Assembly (NCBI RefSeq): GCF_030929495.1
Contig: NZ_JAVFWN010000017.1
Span: 102,061-166,060, forward strand
Length of the DNA: 64,000 bases
Source: Nocardioides sp. LHD-245
GTDB taxonomy: Bacteria; Actinomycetota; Actinomycetes; Propionibacteriales; Nocardioidaceae
Direction of reading: 5' to 3'
Shown: positions 41,428 through 48,963 of the stretch, piece after piece
Position numbering within the stretch: the first letter of the stretch is position 1
Layout: each line of letters opens with the position of its first letter
Notes under the pieces: model-generated
The model's input: only the letters and a program-made list of their open reading frames with translations
Databases searched by the model: none
What the model was told of the DNA's origin: nothing
Made by a program: the position numbers and the translations under genes

Positions 41428-42111
41428 ATCAGCACCGAGCTGCGCATCAACGACCGGATCCGGGTTCCCGAGGTCCGGCTCGTGGGACCCAACGGAGAGA
41501 CCGTCGGCATCGTCCCCACCGACCAGGCACTCAAGCTCGCGCAGGAGGCCGACCTGGACCTGGTGGAGATCGCGCCGATGGGGAAGCCCCCTGTCTGCAA
41601 GCTCATGGACTACGGGAAGTTCAAGTACGAGAACGCCCAGAAGGCCCGTGAGGCGCGACGGAACCAGACCAACGTCATCATCAAGGAGATGAAGCTCCGG
41701 CCCAAGATCGACGCGCACGACTACGAGACCAAGAAGGGTCACGTCGTTCGCTTCCTCAAGGCCGGCGACAAGGTCAAGATCACGATCATGTTCCGTGGTC
41801 GGGAGCAGCACCGCCCCGAGCTGGGCTACCGCCTGCTGCAGAAGCTGGCCGAGGACGTGCAGGAGCTGGGCTTCGTGGAGTCCAATCCCAAGCAGGACGG
41901 CCGCAACATGACCATGGTCATCGGCCCGCACAAGAAGAAGGCCGAGGCCAAGGCCGAGGTGAAGGCGGCCAAGGAGGAGCGTCGCGCCGAGCGTGAGGCC
42001 GAGGCCGCCCTCGACGCCGCCGCCCAGGCCGAGCGGGTCGCCCAGAAGCCGGCCGCACAGAAGAAGGAGCGGGGTCGCTCGGAGAACCTCGATCCCGAGA
42101 TCGACGCCTGA
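41428..42111 (+). CDS. infC: Translation initiation factor IF-3
   Basis: This 227-residue factor binds the 30S subunit and checks start codons. The N domain (STELRINDRIRVPEVRL to KYENAQKAREARRN) and C domain (VIIKEMKLRPKIDAHDYETKKGH to GRNMTMVIGPHK) are complete, followed by an Ala/Glu/Lys-rich tail. The conserved protein begins at an in-frame ATC (41428) with GGAGGA three bases upstream; no ATG or GTG exists at the right place. Rare starts at infC allow autoregulation in other bacteria, and the same is likely here. It heads infC-rpmI-rplT. Confidence 0.93.
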   Translation: MSTELRINDRIRVPEVRLVGPNGETVGIVPTDQALKLAQEADLDLVEIAPMGKPPVCKLMDYGKFKYENAQKAREARRNQTNVIIKEMKLRPKIDAHDYETKKGHVVRFLKAGDKVKITIMFRGREQHRPELGYRLLQKLAEDVQELGFVESNPKQDGRNMTMVIGPHKKKAEAKAEVKAAKEERRAEREAEAALDAAAQAERVAQKPAAQKKERGRSENLDPEIDA

Positions 42112-42141
42112 GACCGACGCGAAGGAATAGGAAGAGACGAG

Positions 42142-42336
42142 ATGCCGAAGAACAAGACGCACTCCGGTGCCAGCAAGCGGTTCAAGGTCACGGGCAGCGG
42201 CAAGATCCTTCGCGAGAAGGCCGGCAAGCGCCACAACCTCGAGAAGAAGGCCTCCAAGGTCACCCGTCGCCTGACCGGCACGGTCGAGGTCGCCAAGAAC
42301 GACGTCCCGCGCGCGAAGAAGATGCTCGGTCTCTGA
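42142..42336 (+). CDS. rpmI: 50S ribosomal protein L35
   Basis: This 64-residue basic protein has the L35 signature MPKNKTHSGASKRFKVTGSGK. AGGAAGAG precedes the ATG. It lies in the universal infC-rpmI-rplT order and assembles into the large ribosomal subunit. Confidence 0.97.
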   Translation: MPKNKTHSGASKRFKVTGSGKILREKAGKRHNLEKKASKVTRRLTGTVEVAKNDVPRAKKMLGL

Positions 42337-42379
42337 CCGGCCGTCGTCCGCACCTGAGCTAGCAACAAGGAGTTAGAAG

Positions 42380-42766
42380 ATGGCACGCGTCAAGCGCGCA
42401 GTGAACGCGGCGAAGAAGCGTCGTACCACCCTCGAGCGGGCCAGCGGCTACCGCGGCCAGCGCTCGCGGCTGTACCGCAAGGCCAAGGAGCAGGTCACCC
42501 ACTCCCTGGTCTACAGCTACAACGACCGCAAGAAGAACAAGGGCAACTTCCGCCGCCTGTGGATCCAGCGGATCAACGCGGCCGCCCGCGCCGAGGGCCT
42601 GACCTACAACCGGTTCATCCAGGGGCTCAACCTGGCCGGTATCGAGGTCGACCGCAAGATCCTCGCCGACCTCGCGGTCAACGACCCGGCCGCGTTCTCC
42701 GCGATCGTGGCGCAGGCCAAGGCCGCGCTGCCCGAGGACGTCAACGCGCCCAAGGTCTCTGCCTGA
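42380..42766 (+). CDS. rplT: 50S ribosomal protein L20
   Basis: This 128-residue basic protein has the L20 start MARVKRAVNAAKKRRTTLE and the RKKNKGNFRRLWIQRINAAAR block. It binds 23S rRNA early in 50S assembly. AAGGAG precedes the ATG. The best terminator for the operon lies inside the next coding sequence. Confidence 0.97.
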   Translation: MARVKRAVNAAKKRRTTLERASGYRGQRSRLYRKAKEQVTHSLVYSYNDRKKNKGNFRRLWIQRINAAARAEGLTYNRFIQGLNLAGIEVDRKILADLAVNDPAAFSAIVAQAKAALPEDVNAPKVSA

Positions 42767-42781
42767 TCCAGGACTGATCCC

Positions 42782-43570
42782 ATGGTTCCGCTGACTGCTG
42801 GCAACACCAGGGTCAAGGAAGCACGGAAACTGCACCGCCGCTCGGAGCGTTCCGAGCGGCGGTGTTTCCTTGCCGACGGCCCGAAGGCAGTCGAGGGCGC
42901 CCTCGCGACGGTGCTCGGTTCGGGGCAGGACTGCGTCGTCGAGGTCTTCGCGACGCCCGCGGCCGCGACGGAGTACGCCGACCTGCTCGGCGCCGCGCCC
43001 GTCACGCTGGTCGACGACCGGGCGATGAGCGGCCTGAGCGACAGCGTCAACCCGGCCGGCCTGGTCGCCGTGTGCCGGTTCCTGGACGGCGGGCTGCCCC
43101 CCGCCCCCCGGCTGCTCACGATCTGCGCCGACGTGCGCGACCCCGGCAACGCCGGCACCGTCATCCGCACCAGCGACGCCGCCGGCGCCGAGGGCGTCGT
43201 CCTGGCGGGCGACGCGGTCGACGCCTACAACCCCAAGACGGTCCGGGCCAGCGTGGGCAGCCTGTTCCACCTCCCGGTCGTCCTCGAGCGGGACCCGGCC
43301 GCGGCCGTGCGCCGGGCCCAGCGCTCCGGCCTCACCGTCCTCGCCGCCGACGGCGCGGGAGAGGTCGACCTCTTCGCCGCCGACGAGCTGCTCACCCGGC
43401 CCACGGCCTGGCTGTTCGGCAACGAGGCATGGGGTCTGCCCGACGAGCTGGCGGCACTCGCCGACCATCGGGTCCGGATCCCGATCCTCGGCGCGGCCGA
43501 GTCGCTCAACCTCGCCACCGCGGCGGCGGTCTGTCTCTACGCCAGCGCTCGCGCCATGATGAGGGCATGA
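42782..43570 (+). CDS. TrmH/SpoU-family RNA 2'-O-ribose methyltransferase
   Basis: This 262-residue SPOUT methyltransferase has an N-terminal substrate-binding domain (NTRVKEARKL, FLADGPKAVEGAL) and a C-terminal knotted SAM domain with the three SpoU motifs (ADVRDPGNAGTVIRTSDAAGAE, WLFGNEAWGLP, IPILGAAESLNLATAAAV). It probably methylates 23S rRNA or a tRNA. The ATG at 42782 lies 16 nt after the rplT stop. Codons 18-30 form a perfect terminator hairpin in DNA. Its stop overlaps a mini open frame by ATGA. Confidence 0.9.
   Translation: MVPLTAGNTRVKEARKLHRRSERSERRCFLADGPKAVEGALATVLGSGQDCVVEVFATPAAATEYADLLGAAPVTLVDDRAMSGLSDSVNPAGLVAVCRFLDGGLPPAPRLLTICADVRDPGNAGTVIRTSDAAGAEGVVLAGDAVDAYNPKTVRASVGSLFHLPVVLERDPAAAVRRAQRSGLTVLAADGAGEVDLFAADELLTRPTAWLFGNEAWGLPDELAALADHRVRIPILGAAESLNLATAAAVCLYASARAMMRA
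42833..42871 (+). terminator. Perfect intrinsic terminator hairpin within the methyltransferase coding sequence
   Basis: CACCGCCGCTCGGA (42833-42846) and TCCGAGCGGCGGTG (42851-42864) form a 14-bp perfect stem with loop GCGT, followed by TTTCCTT. A second shell, GGAAAC on the left and TTTCC on the right, can extend it. It lies about 70 nt after rplT and would end the ribosomal-protein transcript. Confidence 0.8.
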
Positions 43571-43635
43571 GCACCCCACGGCGTTCTTCTCCTCTGCTTC
43601 GCTCCCACGAGCAACGCCGCAAGGACCCCGCGTGA
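43567..43635 (+). CDS. Possible 22-codon coupling mini-ORF
   Basis: ATG 43567 overlaps the methyltransferase stop (ATGA), and the frame ends at TGA 43633-43635, overlapping the GTG of the histidine kinase (GTGA). The peptide is Arg/Ser/Pro-rich and matches nothing I know. Its main role, if translated, may be to carry ribosomes from one gene to the next. Confidence 0.3.
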   Translation: MSTPRRSSPLLRSHEQRRKDPA

Positions 43636-44669
43636 CCGACACCCTCGACCTCCTGCCCGACGGTGTCGTCGTCGCGGGCGCCGACGGCAGGGTGAGTGCC
43701 GTCAACGCGGTGGCGGCGGCGATGCTGGGCCTCGGTCCCGCCCCCGCGCTGGTCGGCCGTCCGCTCGGCGAGGTGCTGGCCCTCACCGACCACGACGCGC
43801 GGACCTGGACCGACGCGAACGCGCCGTACGCCGGGCTGTCCACCCGCACCGGCGTCCCCGAGCAGTCCTGGCTGCTTCCCGACGGCACCGAGGTGCTGGT
43901 CACCGCGCGCCTGCACCGCGTCGAGCGCAACGGGGCGGTGAGCGCCGTCGCCGTCGACCTCCGCTCGGGCCGGGGCCGGGCCCGCCTCGACCGGGACCGC
44001 TCCGACCTCGTCGCCACCCTGGCCCACGAGCTGCGCTCACCGCTGACCGGCGTGAAGGGCTTCGTCCAGGCGCTCCTCAACCGCTGGGACAAGCTCAGCG
44101 ACGAGCAGAAGCGGCTGATGCTCACGACGGCGAGTGCCGACGCCGAGCGGCTCAGCCGCCTGATCGCCGAGCTGCTCGACGTCGCCCGGATCGACACCGG
44201 CCGGCTCCAGCTGCATCGCCGCCCCACGGACCTGGGGCGCAAGACCGAGCTGGTCCATCGGTCGATCACCGTGGTCACCTCGACCCCGATCGAGCTCGAG
44301 GTCGAGCCCGACCTGCCGCCGGTCGACGCCGATCCCGACAAGGTGATGCAGGTGCTCACCAATGTCGTCGAGAACGCAGTGCGGCACGGCAGCGGCACCG
44401 TGCGCGTCCACGTCGGGCGCTGGCGCGAGGACGACGACCACTTGGCGGTCACGGTCAGCGACGAGGGCAACGGCATCGCCCCGGAGCTGCGGCAGCGCAT
44501 CTTCACGAAGTTCTGGACCGAGGGCACCGGCGGTGGCTCCGGCCTCGGCCTCTACATCGTCCGCGGTCTGGTCCGTGCCCACGGAGGCGCCATCGTGGTC
44601 GATGACCGCCCCGGGGGCGGCGCGCGCATCGTCACGACCTGGCCGGTCGCGCGGACCGTGGCAGCATGA
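43632..44669 (+). CDS. PAS-containing sensor histidine kinase
   Basis: This 345-residue soluble histidine kinase has an N-terminal PAS-like domain (about 1-110), a HisKA domain with the phospho-acceptor His132 in LAHELRSPLTGVKGF, and an ATPase domain with N box NVVENAVRHG, G1 VSDEGNGI and G2 GGGSGLGLYIV. No transmembrane segment is seen, so it senses a cytoplasmic signal. No response regulator gene is adjacent. The GTG start overlaps the mini-ORF stop. Confidence 0.87.
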   Translation: MTDTLDLLPDGVVVAGADGRVSAVNAVAAAMLGLGPAPALVGRPLGEVLALTDHDARTWTDANAPYAGLSTRTGVPEQSWLLPDGTEVLVTARLHRVERNGAVSAVAVDLRSGRGRARLDRDRSDLVATLAHELRSPLTGVKGFVQALLNRWDKLSDEQKRLMLTTASADAERLSRLIAELLDVARIDTGRLQLHRRPTDLGRKTELVHRSITVVTSTPIELEVEPDLPPVDADPDKVMQVLTNVVENAVRHGSGTVRVHVGRWREDDDHLAVTVSDEGNGIAPELRQRIFTKFWTEGTGGGSGLGLYIVRGLVRAHGGAIVVDDRPGGGARIVTTWPVARTVAA

Positions 44670-44673
44670 CCCC

Positions 44674-45273
44674 ATGACCGAGGCCGACCAGCCCGTCGAC
44701 GTGCTCCGCCACTACCTCAGGGCTGCCCGCGAGGCACTGCTCTGGAAGCTCGAGGGCCTGGGGGAGCGGCAGCTGCGGCTGCCGCGCACCCCCACCGGTA
44801 CCTCCTTCCTGGGCACGGTGCTGCACTGCGCCAACGTCGAGATCGGCTACTTCGGTCCGACCTTCGGCCGGGTCTGGCCCGAGCCCGACCATCCCGCGGT
44901 GATCCCGCTGGACGCCTACGACTCCGATCCGCAGGCGGACTGGACGGTGCCCGCGGAGATCCCGGCCGCCGAGCTGATCGCGTTCTACGGCCGGGTCGGC
45001 GCCTTCGCCGATGCTGCCCTGGCCGAGCTTCCGCTCGACGCTCCCGGCCGGGTGCCGTGGTGGCCCGGCGAGGGCGCGGAGACCACGTTGCACTACATCG
45101 CCGTCCACGTCCTGTGCGACCTCCACCGGCACGCCGGCCAGCTCGACATCCTCCGCGAGCAGCTCGACGGGGCCGCCGGGCTGCGCCCCTCGGTGACCAA
45201 CGTCCCTGACGGCGTCGACTGGCCGTCGTACGTCGCCCGGCTGACCTCGATCGCCCAGCAGTTCCCGGTGTAG
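44674..45273 (+). CDS. DinB-family protein (DUF664-like)
   Basis: This 199-residue four-helix-bundle protein has the metal-site pattern VLHCANVE and LHRHAGQLD, typical of DinB/YfiT-like enzymes that may use bacillithiol or mycothiol as thiol cosubstrate. The substrate is unknown. It starts 4 nt after the kinase stop. Confidence 0.83.
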   Translation: MTEADQPVDVLRHYLRAAREALLWKLEGLGERQLRLPRTPTGTSFLGTVLHCANVEIGYFGPTFGRVWPEPDHPAVIPLDAYDSDPQADWTVPAEIPAAELIAFYGRVGAFADAALAELPLDAPGRVPWWPGEGAETTLHYIAVHVLCDLHRHAGQLDILREQLDGAAGLRPSVTNVPDGVDWPSYVARLTSIAQQFPV

Positions 45274-45318
45274 TGCCCACGGGCGAATACCGGTTCGCGG
45301 GGGAGCGGCCCGGGTTCC

Positions 45319-45324
45319 TAGACT
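45319..45324 (+). promoter_or_regulatory. -10 box of the pheST operon
   Basis: TAGACT lies 9 nt before the ATG at 45334, and no Shine-Dalgarno sequence is present in between. The transcript is probably leaderless or nearly so. No T-box or peptide attenuator fits in the 60-nt gap. Confidence 0.55.
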
Positions 45325-45333
45325 GGCGCCGAT

Positions 45334-46458
45334 ATGTCTGGCCCGAACAGTGACTACGACCCCGTGGAGGTCGCCGCCGTGAGCCCTGCCGAGCTCGAGG
45401 CGGCGCGCGACGCCGCCCTGGCCGCGATCGCCGCCGCCACCGACCTGGAGCAGCTCAAGGCGGTGCGCAGCGACCACGCCGGTGACCGCTCGCCGCTCGC
45501 CCTCGCCAACCGCGAGATCGGCGCGCTGCCGCCCCAGGCCCGCAAGGAGGCCGGCCAGCGGGTCGGCCAGGCCCGCGGAGCGGTCAGCAAGGCGCTCGCC
45601 GCGCGCGAGGAGGTGCTCGCGGCCGAGCACGAGGCGCGGATCCTCGTCGAGGAGGCCGTCGACGTGACGCTGCCCACCGACGAGGTCCCGCTCGGCGCCC
45701 GGCACCCGCTGACCACCGGTGCCGAGCTGATCGCCGACATCTTCGTCGCGATGGGCTGGGAGGTCGCCGAAGGCCCCGTCATCGAGGCCGAGTGGCTCAA
45801 CTTCGACGCGCTCAACCTCGGCCCGGACCACCCGGCGCGGACCATGCAGGACACCTTCTGGACCGAGCCCGCCGAGCACCACGTCGTGCTGCGCACGCAC
45901 ACCAGCCCGGTCCAGGCGCGCACCATGCTGACCCGCGGTGTCACCGAGGACGCCCCGATCTACGTCGTGTGTCCGGGCCGCGTCTTCCGCACCGACGAGT
46001 ACGACGCCACCCACTCGCCGATGTTCCACCAGGTCGAGGGGCTGGCGATCGACGAGGGCATCTCGATGGCCCACCTCAAGGGCACCCTCGACCACTTCGC
46101 CGGCCAGATGTTCGGCGAGGGCATCACGACCCGCTTCCGGCCGTCGTACTTCCCCTTCACCGAGCCGTCGGCCGAGGTCGACCTCACCTGCTTCGTGTGC
46201 CGTGGGACCGGTCTCAAGGGCGACGGCCCCGACACCTGCCGCACGTGCCGTGGCGAGGGCTGGATCGAGTGGGGCGGTTGCGGCATCGTCAACCCACGGG
46301 TGCTCCAGGCCTGCGGCATCGACTCCGAGCGCTACTCGGGCTTCGCGTTCGGCATGGGCATCGACCGGACCCTGATGTTCCGGCACGGTCTGGAGGACCT
46401 GCGCACCCTCTTCGAGGGCGACGTGCGCTTCACGACGGCATTCGGGAGTGAACTGTGA
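45334..46458 (+). CDS. pheS: Phenylalanyl-tRNA synthetase alpha subunit
   Basis: This 374-residue catalytic subunit charges tRNA-Phe. An N-terminal coiled coil (about 1-110) is followed by the class II core with motif 2 GRVFRTDEYDATHSPMFHQVEGL and motif 3 GFAFGMGIDR. A small insertion with two CxxC pairs (CFVC and CRTC, about residues 288-308) looks like a zinc ribbon and is known in actinobacterial PheS. It overlaps pheT by GTGA. Confidence 0.96.
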   Translation: MSGPNSDYDPVEVAAVSPAELEAARDAALAAIAAATDLEQLKAVRSDHAGDRSPLALANREIGALPPQARKEAGQRVGQARGAVSKALAAREEVLAAEHEARILVEEAVDVTLPTDEVPLGARHPLTTGAELIADIFVAMGWEVAEGPVIEAEWLNFDALNLGPDHPARTMQDTFWTEPAEHHVVLRTHTSPVQARTMLTRGVTEDAPIYVVCPGRVFRTDEYDATHSPMFHQVEGLAIDEGISMAHLKGTLDHFAGQMFGEGITTRFRPSYFPFTEPSAEVDLTCFVCRGTGLKGDGPDTCRTCRGEGWIEWGGCGIVNPRVLQACGIDSERYSGFAFGMGIDRTLMFRHGLEDLRTLFEGDVRFTTAFGSEL

Positions 46459-48953
46459 AGGCCCCTGTCTCCTGGATCCGGGAGCTCGTCGACCTGCCCG
46501 CCGAGGTCACCACCGAGGTGCTCACCGACCGGTTGACCGCGCTCGGCCTCAAGCTCGAGGGCATCCACGCCGCCGGCGCGGAGATCCGTGGCCCGCTGGT
46601 GATCGGCGAGGTGCTCACGATGGAGCCCGAGCCGCAGAAGAACGGCAAGACGATCAACTGGTGCACCGTCGACGTCGGTGACGCCAACGGCACGGGCGAA
46701 CCCCAGGGCATCGTGTGCGGCGCCCATAACTTCGCGCCCGGCGACCTCGTGGTGGTCATCCTCCCGGGCGGCGTGCTGCCGGGTGACCAAGGATCCGGTG
46801 CCGTTGAGATCTCCGCCCGCAAGACCTACGGCCACGTCTCGGCCGGCATGATCTGCTCGGTCCGCGAGCTCGGCATCGGCGATGACCACGACGGCATCCT
46901 GGTGCTGCCGCCCGACGCCGGAGCCCCCGGCGACGACGCCTTCGGTCTGCTCGGGCTCGACGACGAGGTCATCGAGTTCGAGATCAACCCCGACCGCGCC
47001 TACGCCCTCTCCCTGCGCGGCGTCGCCCGCGAGGCGGCGCTGGGGTTCGGCGTGCCCTTCGCCGACCCGGCTGAGCGCGAGCTCCCCGAGTCCGACGGCA
47101 AGGCCTGGGAGGTCGTCGTCGACGACGCGATCGGCTGCCCGGTCTTCGCCGCCCGCCTCGTCAGCGGCTTCGACCCGGCCGCCCCGACGCCGGAGTTCGT
47201 CAAGCGCCGCGTCGAGCAGGCCGGCATGCGCTCCATCTCGCTGGCCGTCGACGTGACCAACTACGTCATGCTCGAGCTCGGCCAGCCGATCCACGGCTAC
47301 GACGCCGACAAGGTGGCGGGAGCCCTCGGGGTCCGCCGGGCCCGGGAGGGCGAGCGGCTCACCACGCTCGACGACACGGTCCGCGAGCTGTCGATCGAGG
47401 ACCTCGTCATCACCGACGACTCCGGCCCGATCGGCCTCGCCGGCGTGATGGGCGGCGCGACGACCGAGATGTCGGAGACCACCACCCGGATCCTGATCGA
47501 GGCGGCCCACTGGGACGCCGTCTCCATGTTCCGCACCGGCAAGCGTCACAAGCTGACCTCCGAGGCCGGCAAGCGCAACGAGCGCGGCGTCGACCCGCTG
47601 CTGCCGGGCGCCGCCGCCGACCGCGTGGTCGAGCTGCTCGTCGAGTACGGCGGCGCGACGGCGGAGCCGGGATTCACCCTCGTCGGTGTCGCCCCACGAC
47701 GTCCCGTCGTCACCATCGCGACCGACCTCCCCGCTCGGCTGAGCGGCATCGACATCACCGCGATGACCACCGTCGAGAGCCTGCGGGCCATCGGCGCCAC
47801 CGTCGTCGAGCAGGATGCCGACACCATCGAGGTCACCCCGCCGACCTGGCGTCCCGACATCAACGACCCCTACGACCTGGTCGAGGAGGTCGTCCGCATC
47901 GTGGGCTACGACCAGGTGCCGAGCGTGCTGCCGCGCCGCGCGACCGGGCGTGGCCTGACCCGCACCCAGCGGCTGCGCCGCCGGATCGGCCGCACCCTCG
48001 CCGGCGCCGGTCTGGTCGAGGTCGTCAGCTTCCCGTTCGTCGGCGAGGCGACCTTCGACAAGCTCGGCCTCCCCGCGGACGACCCGCTTCGGGTGACCGT
48101 GGGACTGGCGAACCCGCTGTCCAGCGAGGAGCCGGCCTACACCACGACGTTGCTGCCCGGACTGCTCGAGGCCGCCTCCCGCAACGTCGGCCGCGGAGCG
48201 CCGGGCGTCGCCCTGTTCGAGACCGGCACCGTCGCCTTCCCCGCCGACAACGGCCCTGCGCCGATCTACGGCGTGCACACCCGGCCGTCCGCGGCCGAGC
48301 TCGACAAGCTGGTCGAGGCGCTGCCCGTGCAGCCGCAGCACGTCGCCGTCGTCCTCGCGGGCGAGCGCCGCCGGGCCGGCTGGTGGGGCCCCGGCACCGA
48401 CGCCGGCTGGAGCGACGCGCTGGCCGTCGTACGACGCCTCGCGGCCGATCTCGGTGTGCGGGTCGATGTCGCCTCGTCCTCCCGGATGCCCTGGCATCCC
48501 GGCCGGTGCGCGCTGATCAGTGTCGACGGCGTCCAGCTCGGCCACGCGGGCGAGCTGCATCCGAGCGTGTGCACGGCCTACGGCCTCCCGGCCCGCAGCG
48601 CTGCGGTCGAGCTGGACCTCGACGCGCTGATGGCGGCGGCCGCCGACGTCACCCTGGGCCCGGACTTCTCGACCATGCCCGTCGCCAAGGAGGACGTCGC
48701 TCTCGTCGTCGACGCCGGCGTCACGGTCGCGGCGGTCGAGGCGGCTCTGCGCGAGGGTGCCGGCGACCTGCTGGAGTCGATCCGACTGTTCGACGTCTAC
48801 ACCGGCGCGCAGATCGAGGAGGGCCAGAAGTCGCTGGCCTTCGCGCTGCGCTTCCGGGCACCGGACCGGACCCTCACCGAGGCCGAGACCGGCGCCGCAC
48901 GTGCCGCGGCCGTGGCCCGCGCCGCCGAGCTGACCGGAGCGGTCCAACGCTGA
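46455..48953 (+). CDS. pheT: Phenylalanyl-tRNA synthetase beta subunit
   Basis: This 832-residue beta subunit has an N-terminal tRNA-binding EMAP-like domain (about 40-155, VCGAHNFAPGD), the B3/B4 editing region (about 210-390), the B5 domain, a non-catalytic class II core and a C-terminal ferredoxin-like anticodon-binding domain (FSTMPVAKEDVALVVD onward). The length is standard. The GTG start overlaps the pheS stop. Confidence 0.96.
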   Translation: MKAPVSWIRELVDLPAEVTTEVLTDRLTALGLKLEGIHAAGAEIRGPLVIGEVLTMEPEPQKNGKTINWCTVDVGDANGTGEPQGIVCGAHNFAPGDLVVVILPGGVLPGDQGSGAVEISARKTYGHVSAGMICSVRELGIGDDHDGILVLPPDAGAPGDDAFGLLGLDDEVIEFEINPDRAYALSLRGVAREAALGFGVPFADPAERELPESDGKAWEVVVDDAIGCPVFAARLVSGFDPAAPTPEFVKRRVEQAGMRSISLAVDVTNYVMLELGQPIHGYDADKVAGALGVRRAREGERLTTLDDTVRELSIEDLVITDDSGPIGLAGVMGGATTEMSETTTRILIEAAHWDAVSMFRTGKRHKLTSEAGKRNERGVDPLLPGAAADRVVELLVEYGGATAEPGFTLVGVAPRRPVVTIATDLPARLSGIDITAMTTVESLRAIGATVVEQDADTIEVTPPTWRPDINDPYDLVEEVVRIVGYDQVPSVLPRRATGRGLTRTQRLRRRIGRTLAGAGLVEVVSFPFVGEATFDKLGLPADDPLRVTVGLANPLSSEEPAYTTTLLPGLLEAASRNVGRGAPGVALFETGTVAFPADNGPAPIYGVHTRPSAAELDKLVEALPVQPQHVAVVLAGERRRAGWWGPGTDAGWSDALAVVRRLAADLGVRVDVASSSRMPWHPGRCALISVDGVQLGHAGELHPSVCTAYGLPARSAAVELDLDALMAAAADVTLGPDFSTMPVAKEDVALVVDAGVTVAAVEAALREGAGDLLESIRLFDVYTGAQIEEGQKSLAFALRFRAPDRTLTEAETGAARAAAVARAAELTGAVQR

Positions 48954-48963
48954 GTCCGGGGCG

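Noticed and set aside
45274..45333. T-box or leader-peptide attenuator before pheS
   Set aside because: Only 60 nt are available and the -10 box is 9 nt before the ATG, leaving no leader RNA.
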